NCBI GenBank assembly: GCA_963827065.1
Contig: CAWGZM010000008.1
Span: 1 to 64,000 of the forward strand
Length of the DNA: 64,000 nucleotides
From: JACVRW01 sp963827065
GTDB lineage: Bacteria > Actinomycetota > Thermoleophilia > Solirubrobacterales > Thermoleophilaceae
Direction: 5' to 3'
How positions within the stretch are numbered: the stretch's first letter is position 1; each line of letters begins with the position of its first letter. The notes beneath the pieces are model-generated. The model saw only the letters and a list, made by a program, of their open reading frames with translations. It was not told the origin of the DNA and made no database searches. Below are positions 51,745 to 59,970 of the stretch, one piece after another. The translations under genes and the position numbers were made by a program.

Positions 51745-52395
51745 GTGCGACCCTCCCGCCTCCTCTGGCTCACCGTCGCCACGGCCGTTGCCCTCGGCGT
51801 GGGCGGACGGGTGCTGGTGCGGGTCGGCTGGGAGCTGCCCCGGGGCGAGGACGTTGCCCTTGCCGGCGCGCAGGCCAAGGCGCTCGGAGCGCCGTGGCTC
51901 GCCGCGGCCTGGGGCCTCGGCGCTCTGGCGGGGTCGCGGCGCCGTGCTGCCCTCGCCGGAGCGGCAGCGCTCGTGCTCGGCACCCTCGCCTGGTACTTCG
52001 TGAGCCTCGCGCTCAGCGGGCCGGGCGTCGTCGGCTACGTGCTGCCGGTCTCGGCCGCCTGGTCGCTCGCGGCCGGCGCGGCCGGCGCCGCTTTCGGGCT
52101 GGCCGGCGCGTTGTGGCGTGACGGCAATCCGGCGATCCGTGCCACGAGCATCGCCCTGCTGGCAGGTGCGCTGGCCGGCGAGGCCTGGCTGCTCCTGGGC
52201 GAGTGGACCGGCCGAGCCGCCCGGCTCGTGCTGGCGCTCGAGCTGCTCGCCGCCCTGACCGCCCTGCTGCTCGCGCGCCGGCGCACGCCCGTCGTGCTGA
52301 CGCTGGCGCTGTTCCTCGTTGCCGCCGTGGGAATCGCGGGCGTCGAGCACGCGGCCCGCGACACCATCCGCATGGTGGGCTGGAACGGCCCCTGA
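51745..52395 (+). CDS. DUF6518-like integral membrane protein
   Basis: 216 aa, GTG start. Six or seven hydrophobic segments (LLWLTVATAVALGVGGRVLV, AALAGAAALVLGTLAWYFVSLAL, LAAGAAGAAFGLAGALWRDG, VVLTLALFLVAAVGIAGV). The overall pattern resembles the DUF6518 membrane proteins of actinobacteria. No catalytic residues stand out and no function is known. Same strand as, and 39 bp before, the YjbQ-like gene. Confidence 0.65.
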   Translation: MRPSRLLWLTVATAVALGVGGRVLVRVGWELPRGEDVALAGAQAKALGAPWLAAAWGLGALAGSRRRAALAGAAALVLGTLAWYFVSLALSGPGVVGYVLPVSAAWSLAAGAAGAAFGLAGALWRDGNPAIRATSIALLAGALAGEAWLLLGEWTGRAARLVLALELLAALTALLLARRRTPVVLTLALFLVAAVGIAGVEHAARDTIRMVGWNGP

Positions 52396-52434
52396 CGACG
52401 CGCCGCTTGACGGTTTGCCGCCAGAATCCCGGGC

Positions 52435-52854
52435 GTGTGGATCCAGACTCGGATCGAGCTTCGCCCGCGCCCGCGCGGCTTCCATCTCGTGACCGACGAG
52501 ATCGTCGCCGGGGTGCCGGACCTGCAGTCCATGTCGGTGGGCATCGCCACCGTGTTCATGCAGCACACCTCCGCCTCACTGACGCTGAACGAGAACGCGT
52601 CGCCGGACGTGCGCCGCGACTTCGCCGCCTGGTTCGACCGCGCCGTCCCGGACGGCGCGGACTACTTCTCACACACGCTCGAGGGGCCGGACGACATGCC
52701 CGCCCACATCAAGGCGTCGCTCACCGGCAGCTCGCTCGTGCTGCCCGTGTCTCGCGGGCGCCTCGCCCTCGGCACCTGGCAGGGCATCTACCTGTGTGAG
52801 CACCGCAACAACGGCGGCTCGCGCAGCGTGGTGGTTACGGCCGTCGGCGAATGA
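52435..52854 (+). CDS. YjbQ/UPF0047 family protein
   Basis: 139 aa, GTG start. Family motifs are present: ATVFMQHTSASLTLNENASPDVRRDF and TLEGPDDMPAHIKASLTGSSLVLPV, then LALGTWQGIYLCEHR. YjbQ proteins have a conserved His/Asp/Glu site and some show weak thiamine-phosphate synthase activity; the physiological role is unsettled. Converges with the HhH-GPD gene; their real ends lie 10 bp apart if the frameshift there is corrected. Confidence 0.88.
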   Translation: MWIQTRIELRPRPRGFHLVTDEIVAGVPDLQSMSVGIATVFMQHTSASLTLNENASPDVRRDFAAWFDRAVPDGADYFSHTLEGPDDMPAHIKASLTGSSLVLPVSRGRLALGTWQGIYLCEHRNNGGSRSVVVTAVGE

Positions 52855-52863
52855 GCCGGGCCG

Positions 52864-53416
52864 CTAGGCCGGCGCCTGGGCCTTGGCCCACTCGGCCTTG
52901 TGCTCGCGCTTCAGGGCCTCGTACTGCGTCGAGCGCCTGCGGCGAGTCGACGTCCCCGAGCGTCGGATGCCATGGGACGAGCTCTTCGGCGGCCGCCACG
53001 CCGAAGTGCTTCGCCAGCACCGCGCCCAGGACCTTGATCTTCATCTCGCCGAAACCGGGCAACGCCGCCAGGTTCGCGCGCAGCTGCGCCGCGTCCGCCG
53101 CGTCCGTCCAGACGCGCGCGGCCTCGCCGTCATAGCGGTCGCGCACGTGGACCGCGAGGTCGTGGACGCGCTGTGCCATCGAGCGCGGGTAGCGGTGGAT
53201 CACCGGGCGCTCGCGGAAGACCGGCTCGAGATCCGCCGACGCGAGCGTCTCGGCGTCTACCGCACCCAGGCGCTCCTTCAGCGCGAGCGGGCCGGCGAAC
53301 GCCTTGCGGACGGTGACCTGCTGGTCAAGCTCGAAGCCGACGAGCAGAGCCATCGGGTCAGCTGCGATCAGGGCGCAGGCGTCGTCGGAGTCGGTGAAGT
53401 AGAGGCGTTCGGGCAC
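52864..53416 (-). pseudogene. HhH-GPD base-excision repair protein with a late frameshift
   Basis: GTG start at 53416 (PERLYFTDSDDACALIAADP). The helix-hairpin-helix LRANLAALPGFGEMKIKVLGAVLAKHFG and the following HPTLGDVD are as in the actinobacterial HhH-GPD-type repair proteins (~190 aa). After SPQAL the literal frame gives a random Arg-rich tail to 52835, overlapping yjbQ. Removing one base near 52926-52936 gives TQYEALKREHKAEWAKAQAPA and a stop at 52864, a far more typical end. Core fold is complete; the activity may survive. Confidence 0.72.
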
Positions 53417-53455
53417 CGCTCGATCGTACCGGCCCGATCCGGGTAACCGGTCGCC

Positions 53456-53831
53456 ATGAGCCCGATGGCGGCGGACGCCCTCATGATCGGGTTTGACGGC
53501 AGCCAAGTCGTCGGCCGCGACCAGATCGCGGCCGAGCTCGGCGGCATCTGCGCCGACCACGAGACGGCCGGGTACGTGACCAAGGTCCGCCGCGCGTGGG
53601 AGCTGAGCGAGGACACCGCCCTGCTATGGGCGGTCGCCGGAATGCCGTCACCCGAGACCTCCGAGATCATGCCCGACCGCAAGGCCGTCCAGACGCTCGT
53701 TGCGGCGCGCGGCCCCGGCGGCTGGTCGGTTGGGCTGTTCCAGACGACGCCCGCGCAGCTGCACGGGCGTGAGGAGCTCAGCGAGGCGCTCACGCCAGGA
53801 GCTGAGCGAGGCGCTCGCAGGGCAGGATTGA
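53456..53831 (+). pseudogene. Decayed SnoaL-like (SgcJ/EcaC family) gene
   Basis: The frame from 53456 encodes MAADALMIGFDGSQVVGRDQ, then HETAGYVTKVRRAWELSEDT, MPDRKAVQTLVAARGPGGW and VGLFQTTPAQLHGREELSEAL, the usual SgcJ/EcaC middle and end. About 30 N-terminal residues are missing, cut by an in-frame TAA just upstream. Near the 3' end a 25-bp tandem duplication (53772-53821) shifts the frame: copy 2 in the next frame gives ELSEALAGQD and a stop at 53831, while the literal frame runs on into the radical SAM gene region. Broken at both ends, so probably not functional. Confidence 0.6.
53772..53821 (+). repeat. 25-bp tandem duplication inside the SnoaL-like gene
   Basis: Two adjacent 25-bp units (53772-53796, 53797-53821) share AGGAGCT, then C or G, then AGCGAGGCGCTC. 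The unit length is not a multiple of three, so the duplication itself breaks the reading frame. Confidence 0.7.
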
Positions 53832-53931
53832 GAGCGTCGGCGCGCGCCGCGAGCATCGCGCCGATGGCCGTCCAGGAGATATCCTCGCTGCGCCGTTTCG
53901 TGCGCGCTCAGCTGACCTCTCCGGCCGCAGG

Positions 53932-56034
53932 ATGTGCGAACATGTGTTCGTGCGCTGGGACAACCTGCGAATCGACGCCGAGGAGGGCCGAACGCTGCCC
54001 GGCTACCGCGAGCCGGCGACGATCCGCACCTTCGACGCGCCCGAGGCACTCGACACTCGCTTCTACGAGGTCCGCTCGAAGTCTGCGCTGAACCGCGTGC
54101 CGAAGGCGTCGCGGATGCCGTTCCGCTGGACGATCAATCCGTACAGGGGATGCGCGCATGCCTGTACCTATTGCAGCTCTGGCGACACCCCGATCCTGAT
54201 GGCCGACGGTCGAACGAGGCCGTTGGCAGATCTCGAGCCCGGCGATCGCATCTACGGAACCCGGCGCGGCGACACCTACCGCCATTACATGTCGAGCCAG
54301 GTTCTGGCGCACTGGTCATCCAACAAGCAGGCATTCGCGATCACTCTCGAGGACGGTACGAGACTCGTGGCGAGCGGCGACCACCGCTTCCTGACCAGCC
54401 GCGGTTGGAAGCACGTCACCGGGCGGGAGCAGGGTCGGCTGCGCAGGCCGCATCTAACCCTGCAGAGCAAGCTGATGGGCACCGGGCAGTTCGCTGCGGG
54501 ACCAACCTACTCGGCCGAGTACCGGGCCGGTTACCTGACCGGAATGATCCGGGGTGACGGGACGGTTGGCTGTCACTCGTACGAGCGGCCGGGCCGCCGC
54601 CACGGGAACGTGGCCCAGTTCCGCCTCGCCCTTACCGACCTCGAAGGCCTTCGCCGTACACGTGATTATCTGGCCGCTCTCGAGGTCGCCACGCAGGAGT
54701 TCGAGTTTCAGGTGGCCACGAAGCGTCGCCGCGGGCTGCGGGCAATTCGCACGCAGTCATGGGACAAGGTCGCCTTGATTCGCGAGACCGTTCGCTGGCC
54801 GATATGGCCGAGCGCCGACTGGAGCCGCGGCTTCCTAGCGGGCATATTCGACGCCGAGGGAGGATGCTCCGAAGGCGTCCTCCGGATTGCAAATACGGAT
54901 CCCGAGATGCTCGACTGGACGGCACGTGGGTTGAGCCGCTTCGGCTTTCGCTTCGTCGTCGAGGATGCCCGCCGGAACAACCGGCTCAAGGTCATACGGC
55001 TGCTGGGAGGGCTCCCCGAGCAGCTGCGCTTCTTCCATTTGAGCGATCCGGCGATCACCCGCAAGCGATCAATTCAGGAGCGAGCGATCAAGACCTCCGC
55101 CCGGCTATTGGTTACGGAGATCGAGCCCTTGGGCGAGATGGAGCTGTTCGACATCACCACGAGCAGCGGTGACTTCATCGCCAACGGCGTTGTGAGCCAC
55201 AACTGCTTCGCCCGCCCCACCCACACCTACCTCGACTTCAACGCGGACAGGGACTTCGAGAAGGAGATCGTCGTCAAGGTGAACGTCCCCGAGGTCGCGC
55301 GCGCGGAGCTGATGCGGCCGTCGTGGACGCGCGAGCACGTCGCGCTTGGGACCAACACCGATCCGTACCAGTGGGTCGAGGGGCGCTACAAGCTGATGCC
55401 GGGCATCTGGGAGGCGATGCGCGACTCGCGCACGCCGTCGTCGGTGCTCACGAAGTCGCCGCTGTTGCTCCGCGACATCGACCTCATGAAGCAGATCCAC
55501 GAGGTTGCCGGCTTCGCGGCGAATCTCTCGATTCCGACGCTCGACGAGCGGGCCTGGCGGTCGAGCGAGCCGCACACGCCGCATCCGCGCAAGCGGATTG
55601 AGGCGGTCGCCGAGCTGAACCGTCAGGGCATCCCCTGTGGCGTCCTGGTCGCGCCGCTCATGCCGGGGATCAACGACGCGCCGGAGCAGGTCGAGCAGAT
55701 CCTCGAGCTGTGCGGCGAGGCGGGCGCCGTCAACATCGGCGGCATCTGCCTGCACCTGCGCGGCGAGGTGCGCCAGATCTTCATGGATTGGCTCGCGTCG
55801 TACCGGCCGGACCTCGTGCCGCGCTACGAGCGCCTCTACGCGCGCGGCGCCTACGCGCCCAAGGCAGAGCGCGACCGGATCGCCGCGCTGGCCCGACCGG
55901 GCCGGCGCACGGGCCCCGGCCTCGGCGGCGCGGCGGCGGACTCGAGCAGGCCCGACCCGGGCGGTGGCAGCGATCCGGTGCTCACTCCGCGGGCGAAGGA
56001 GCGGAAGGAGGCGGTCCAGGAGAGCCTGTTCTGA
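53932..56034 (+). CDS. Radical SAM protein of the Rv2578c type, interrupted by an intein
   Basis: 700 aa precursor from the ATG at 53932 (a GTG at 53953 is an alternative start). Extein parts (1-80 and 425-700) join to a 356-aa protein with ALNRVPKASRMPFRWTINPYRG, the CxxxCxxC cluster motif GCAHACTYCFARPTH, and LGTNTDPYQWVEGRYKLMPGI, as in Rv2578c-like radical SAM proteins (possibly related to spore photoproduct lyase). C74 and C78 are in the N-extein; the third cluster cysteine is the first residue of the C-extein (C425). Therefore the enzyme can only assemble its [4Fe-4S] cluster after splicing. Confidence 0.9.
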   Translation: MCEHVFVRWDNLRIDAEEGRTLPGYREPATIRTFDAPEALDTRFYEVRSKSALNRVPKASRMPFRWTINPYRGCAHACTYCSSGDTPILMADGRTRPLADLEPGDRIYGTRRGDTYRHYMSSQVLAHWSSNKQAFAITLEDGTRLVASGDHRFLTSRGWKHVTGREQGRLRRPHLTLQSKLMGTGQFAAGPTYSAEYRAGYLTGMIRGDGTVGCHSYERPGRRHGNVAQFRLALTDLEGLRRTRDYLAALEVATQEFEFQVATKRRRGLRAIRTQSWDKVALIRETVRWPIWPSADWSRGFLAGIFDAEGGCSEGVLRIANTDPEMLDWTARGLSRFGFRFVVEDARRNNRLKVIRLLGGLPEQLRFFHLSDPAITRKRSIQERAIKTSARLLVTEIEPLGEMELFDITTSSGDFIANGVVSHNCFARPTHTYLDFNADRDFEKEIVVKVNVPEVARAELMRPSWTREHVALGTNTDPYQWVEGRYKLMPGIWEAMRDSRTPSSVLTKSPLLLRDIDLMKQIHEVAGFAANLSIPTLDERAWRSSEPHTPHPRKRIEAVAELNRQGIPCGVLVAPLMPGINDAPEQVEQILELCGEAGAVNIGGICLHLRGEVRQIFMDWLASYRPDLVPRYERLYARGAYAPKAERDRIAALARPGRRTGPGLGGAAADSSRPDPGGGSDPVLTPRAKERKEAVQESLF
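54172..55203 (+). mobile_element. LAGLIDADG intein (344 aa)
   Basis: Begins with Cys1 at precursor residue 81 (CSSGDTPILMADG) and ends VVSHN before Cys+1 (N424/C425). Splicing blocks are visible: block A SSGDTPILMADGRTRPLADL, block B SGDHRFLT, block F MELFDITTSSGDFIANG and block G VVSHN-C. A homing endonuclease lies between, with two dodecapeptides GYLTGMIRGDG (~201-211) and FLAGIFDAEGG (~301-311) whose acidic catalytic residues are kept. So both splicing and homing activities look intact. Confidence 0.93.
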
Positions 56035-56050
56035 CGCGCGTGGGTCCGGC

Positions 56051-57271
56051 TCAGTCGCGCGCGACCGCCTCGAACTCCCCCGTCTCCGGCGGGCGCACCG
56101 CGTCGAACTCGCCGGTCTCGACCTCGCGGCCGATCTCGGCGTCGATCTCGTCTTCGCTGAGCGCCGGCAGCTCGCCGGTCTCGACCTGGCGCCTGATCTC
56201 GCGCTCGCGGAAGCGACGGAACTTGAGGATCTCGAGCACGACGACGAGGTAGATGCTCGCGGCCACCGCGACCGCGGCGAAGGCGAGGATCACGAGCGTC
56301 CAGCCGGCGTGCAGGGTGCCGTCGTCCTCCGAGTACGGCACGAAGCGCATCGCGAGCGCGAGCGCCGCCAGCGACAGCGTCCAGCCGTACAGGTAGAGCA
56401 CGGTGCGCCGCTGCGAGAAGCCGATGTTCGCGAACCGGTGGTGGAAGTGCCAGCGATCCGCCGAGTAGACGGGGCGGCGGTACTTGATCCGCTTCGCGAC
56501 CACGAACGTCGCGTCGAGCGCCGGCACGGCGAGGATCACGAGCGGGAAGAAGAGCGCGACGACCGCGGCTGTCTTCAGCACACCCTGGATAGCCACGCAG
56601 GCGAGCAGCAACCCGAGCAGGTTCGAGCCGGCGTCGCCCATGAAGATCGAGGCCGGGTGGAAGTTGTGCCACAGGAAGCCGATCGCCGCGCCGGCGGTGA
56701 GCGCCGCGAGGATGCCGGCGGCATCGCGGTCGAGCGACAGCGCGATGACCGCGAAGGTGGCCGCGGCAATCGTGCAGACGCCGGCAGCCAGGCCATCCGC
56801 TCCGTCCGTGAAGTTGACGACGTTCATCACTGCGACGATCCCGAGGAGCGTCAGCGGGTAGCCCCAGTTGCCGAGATCGATCGGCTCGATGAACGGCAGC
56901 GTCATGTTCTCGACACGCACCTCGGCGAACACGGGAATGGCTGCCGCGGCGAGCTGGCCCGCCAGCTTCAGGGCGGGGTTCAGCCCGCCCGGCCTGATGT
57001 CGTCGATCGCCCCGACCAGCGTGATCGCGATCGCGCCGCCGATGATGCCGCGCGTCTCCTGCCCGGCGGGCATGAAGAAGACCGCGGCGACCAGTACCGC
57101 GGCGAGGATCGCGAGGCCGCCAAGGCCGGGCACCGGGCGCTCGTGCAGATCCCGCTCGCGCGGCTGGTGGACTACGCCCATTCGCGTTGCGAGCCGCGCC
57201 ACGGGAGGCGTGACGGCGAACGCGACCACGGCGGCGACGAGAAACGCCCATAGGGCATCGAGCTCGTCCAT
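56051..57271 (-). CDS. tagO: Undecaprenyl-phosphate N-acetylglucosaminyl-1-phosphate transferase (TagO/WecA)
   Basis: 406 aa, ATG start. Eleven or so membrane helices with the MraY-family motifs VGAIDDIRP (D90, D91), VNFTDGADGLAAG (153-163), FMGDAGSNLLG and RWHFHHRFA. It transfers GlcNAc-1-phosphate (or a related sugar) to undecaprenyl phosphate, initiating cell-wall glycan synthesis. The C-terminal cytoplasmic tail holds three ETGE(F/L) repeats. It is the last gene of the minus-strand series beginning with the DUF1385 gene. Confidence 0.92.
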   Translation of the reverse strand: MDELDALWAFLVAAVVAFAVTPPVARLATRMGVVHQPRERDLHERPVPGLGGLAILAAVLVAAVFFMPAGQETRGIIGGAIAITLVGAIDDIRPGGLNPALKLAGQLAAAAIPVFAEVRVENMTLPFIEPIDLGNWGYPLTLLGIVAVMNVVNFTDGADGLAAGVCTIAAATFAVIALSLDRDAAGILAALTAGAAIGFLWHNFHPASIFMGDAGSNLLGLLLACVAIQGVLKTAAVVALFFPLVILAVPALDATFVVAKRIKYRRPVYSADRWHFHHRFANIGFSQRRTVLYLYGWTLSLAALALAMRFVPYSEDDGTLHAGWTLVILAFAAVAVAASIYLVVVLEILKFRRFREREIRRQVETGELPALSEDEIDAEIGREVETGEFDAVRPPETGEFEAVARD

Positions 57272-57329
57272 GTGACCTGAGCCTAATGGCGCTCCGGCGG
57301 AAAGCCGTGAGCAACGTGTTGCGAGCGGG

Positions 57330-58016
57330 TCAGCTGGCCGCCGGCAGCACGTAGAACGCGACCACCGCGTACTGCAGCGCGGCCGCCACGATCACGAGCG
57401 CGTGGAAGACCTCGTGGTAGCCGAACACGGTCGGCACCGGGTCGGGCCGCTTCAGCGCGTAGACGAGCGCTCCGGCCGTATACAGGACGCCCCCGGCGAC
57501 GACGAGCGCAGCACCCGTCACGCCGAGCTCCTCGAACAGGTCGGGGAAAGCCGCCACGGCGACCCAACCGAGCGCGACGTAGACGATGGCAGCGAGCAGC
57601 TTCGGCGCGTCGATCCAGACGAGCTTCAGCAGGATGCCGCCGAGCGCCCCGGCCCACACGACCACGAGGATCACCGTGGCAAGCGCGCCGTCGAGCACGA
57701 GCAGCGCGAAGGGCGTGTAGGTGCCGGCTATCAGGATGAAGATCGCCGAGTGGTCGAGCCGGCGCATCCAGCGCCGCGCCGGCACCGACGCCCAGTTGAC
57801 GCGGTGGTAGAGCGCACTGACGCCGAACAGCACCGTGACGCTCACTGCATAGACCGCGGCGGCGAGCCGTGGGGTGCCCGCCGGCGCCGCGATCACGAGC
57901 GCCGCGCCGATCGCGCAGGAGACGAAGAAGGCCCACTGGTGCGACACGCCGCGCAGCCGAGGCTTGGCGATCCGCGGCGCAGACGCGAGGAGTGGCTGAG
58001 GAGCGGCCTCGGTCAC
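57330..58016 (-). CDS. Hemolysin III / YqfA family membrane protein
   Basis: 228 aa, GTG start. Seven hydrophobic segments and the family's metal-site motifs ALYHRVNW, RRLDHSAIF and GYHEVFHALVIV, in which Ser/Asp/His residues bind zinc as in the PAQR superfamily. The bacterial members are associated with membrane lipid homeostasis; haemolysis is not implied. Sits between glyA and tagO on the same strand. Confidence 0.92.
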   Translation of the reverse strand: MTEAAPQPLLASAPRIAKPRLRGVSHQWAFFVSCAIGAALVIAAPAGTPRLAAAVYAVSVTVLFGVSALYHRVNWASVPARRWMRRLDHSAIFILIAGTYTPFALLVLDGALATVILVVVWAGALGGILLKLVWIDAPKLLAAIVYVALGWVAVAAFPDLFEELGVTGAALVVAGGVLYTAGALVYALKRPDPVPTVFGYHEVFHALVIVAAALQYAVVAFYVLPAAS

Positions 58017-58046
58017 TGCGACCCAGGGTACCGCCGCTCGAACGGC

Positions 58047-59333
58047 TCAGGCGATGGCCGGCTCGGCCAGCTGCGGGTAGAGCGGGTAGCGCTCGGCGAG
58101 CGCGGCGGTCCGCTCGCTGAGCTCGGCCTTCTTCGTATCCGAGAAGTCGCCCGCGAGCGCCTCGCCGATGACTCGGCCGACCTCGCGGAAGTCGTCCGCC
58201 TGGAGGCCGCGCGTCGCGAGCGCCGGCGTGCCGATCCGGATCCCCGACGAGACGGCCGGCGGCCGCGGGTCGAACGGGACCGCGTTGCGGTTGACGGTGA
58301 TCCCGATCTCGTCGAGGCGGTCCTCGGCCTGCTGGCCGTCGAGCTCCGACTCGCGCAGGTCCGCGAGCACGAGGTGGACGTCGGTGCCGCCGGTGAGCAC
58401 GTTGACGCCCGCGCCGAGCATCTCCTCGGCCACGATCGCCGCGCCCTCGCGCGTGCGCCGCTGGCGCTCGCGGAACAGCTCCGAGCGGGCGATCTTGAAC
58501 GCCACCGCCTTGCCCGCGATCGCGTGCATGAGCGGCCCGCCCTGGTGGCCCGGGAACACGCGCGAGTTGATCTTCTTCGCATACTCCTCCTTGCAGAGGA
58601 TCATGCCGCCGCGCGGGCCGGCGAGCGTCTTGTGCGTCGTGGTCGTGACGATGTCGCAGTACGGCACCGGGCTCGGGTGCTCCTCGGCGGCCACGAGCCC
58701 CGCGAAGTGGGCCATGTCGGCCATCAGCACCGCCCCGACCGAGTCGGCGATCTCGCGGAAGCGCTGGAAGTCGAGCTGGCGCGGGTACGCGGACCAGCCG
58801 GCGATTATCAGCTTCGGCCGCGCGTCCTCGGCGATCTGCTGGAGCTCGTCCATGTCGAGCCGCGAGTCCTCCTCGCGCACCCCGTAGCCGACGATGTCGA
58901 AGTACAGCCCCGAGAAGTTGATCCTCATGCCGTGCGTGAGGTGGCCCCCGTGGTCCAGCTTCATGCCGAGGATGCGGTCGCCGGGCTCGAGCAGCGCCAT
59001 GTAGACGGCCGAGTTGGCCTGCGCGCCCGAGTGCGGCTGGACGTTGGCGTGCTCGGCGCCGAAGAGCTCCTTGGCCCGGTCGATCGCGAGCTGCTCCGCG
59101 ACGTCGACGTACTCGCAGCCGCTGTAGTAGCGCTTGCCCGGGTAGCCCTCGGCGTACTTGTTGGTGAGCACGGAGCCCTGACAGTCGAGGATCGACTGCG
59201 GGACGAAGTTCTCCGAGGCGATCATCTCGAGCGTCCGCTCCTGGCGGGCGGTCTCGTCCTTCAGCACTCCGGCGATCTCGGGATCGACATCGGCGACGTG
59301 CTTGGTGAAGAAGTCGGGGCTGAGATCGCTCAT
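58047..59333 (-). CDS. glyA: Serine hydroxymethyltransferase
   Basis: 428 aa, ATG start. PLP enzyme interconverting serine and glycine with tetrahydrofolate. K235 in VTTTTHKTLAGPRGG is the PLP lysine; MIASENFVP, NKYAEGYPGKRYYSGCE and VQPHSGAQANSAVYMALL are family signatures. Length is typical. It starts 25 bp after tsaC, too close for a riboswitch, and is probably translated from the operon message. Confidence 0.97.
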   Translation of the reverse strand: MSDLSPDFFTKHVADVDPEIAGVLKDETARQERTLEMIASENFVPQSILDCQGSVLTNKYAEGYPGKRYYSGCEYVDVAEQLAIDRAKELFGAEHANVQPHSGAQANSAVYMALLEPGDRILGMKLDHGGHLTHGMRINFSGLYFDIVGYGVREEDSRLDMDELQQIAEDARPKLIIAGWSAYPRQLDFQRFREIADSVGAVLMADMAHFAGLVAAEEHPSPVPYCDIVTTTTHKTLAGPRGGMILCKEEYAKKINSRVFPGHQGGPLMHAIAGKAVAFKIARSELFRERQRRTREGAAIVAEEMLGAGVNVLTGGTDVHLVLADLRESELDGQQAEDRLDEIGITVNRNAVPFDPRPPAVSSGIRIGTPALATRGLQADDFREVGRVIGEALAGDFSDTKKAELSERTAALAERYPLYPQLAEPAIA

Positions 59334-59358
59334 CTGCCGGACGCTAGCAGCGGCCGCG

Positions 59359-59970
59359 TCACGCCAGAGCGCGTTCGACCTCCGCAGCGGGTACGGCCCC
59401 CTCGCGCCCGATCGTGAAGCTCCCGTCGGCCTCGTACGAGCTCAGGTCGACGACCGTCGACGGCGTGCCGGGCAGCTCGCCGCCGTCCAGCACCATGTCC
59501 ACGCCTGCGCGGATCGTCCCGTCGACGCCGTCGACGCTGCGGGCCTCGGCGCCGCCCGAAGCGTTGGCGCTCGACTGCAGCACCGGCCAGCTGGCAGCCG
59601 CCAGCGGCTCGAGCGCGCCGGACAGGAGCGGCACCCGGAGGCCGAGCCGCTCGGGGACGGGACCGCAGGCGAGCGGGTAGCGGCGCGCGGGGTTCGGCAG
59701 CACGAGCGTCACCCCACCGGGCAACAACCGCTCGAGCGCGCCGCGCGTGCGCTCACCGAGCTCGGGCAGCGCCTCCAGGGCCAGCTCGCGCCGGAAGAAC
59801 ATCACCGCCGCGGGCCGGTCGGGGCGGCGCCGTTTGAGCTGATAGAGGCGCTCGACTCCCTCGCGCGAGTCGGGGTCGGTCGCGAGGCCGTAGACGGTGT
59901 CGGCCGGGAACAGCGCGACGCCGCCGACAGCGATGCAGCGCTCGAAGGTGGCGACGTCCTCCGGGGTCAC
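59359..59970 (-). CDS. tsaC: L-threonylcarbamoyladenylate synthase
   Basis: 203 aa, GTG start overlapping prmC by GTGA. YrdC/Sua5 domain: FPADTVYGLATDP, LYQLKRRRPDRPAAVMF (the basic nucleotide-binding motif), LGLRVPLL, and SSANASGGAEA. It makes threonylcarbamoyl-AMP for the t6A37 modification of tRNA. The C-terminal Sua5 domain is lacking, so it is the short TsaC form. Confidence 0.93.
   Translation of the reverse strand: MTPEDVATFERCIAVGGVALFPADTVYGLATDPDSREGVERLYQLKRRRPDRPAAVMFFRRELALEALPELGERTRGALERLLPGGVTLVLPNPARRYPLACGPVPERLGLRVPLLSGALEPLAAASWPVLQSSANASGGAEARSVDGVDGTIRAGVDMVLDGGELPGTPSTVVDLSSYEADGSFTIGREGAVPAAEVERALA

Noticed and set aside
51324..51983. Minus-strand frame opposite 51388-51702 and the membrane protein gene
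   Set aside because: Ser/Arg/Pro-rich with no family; the plus-strand membrane protein is convincing and the 51388 frame has a coupled start.
52835..52863. Literal C-terminal extension of the HhH-GPD protein overlapping yjbQ
   Set aside because: The tail is an Arg/Gly/Ala-rich random-looking sequence, while the neighbouring frame gives the expected family ending.
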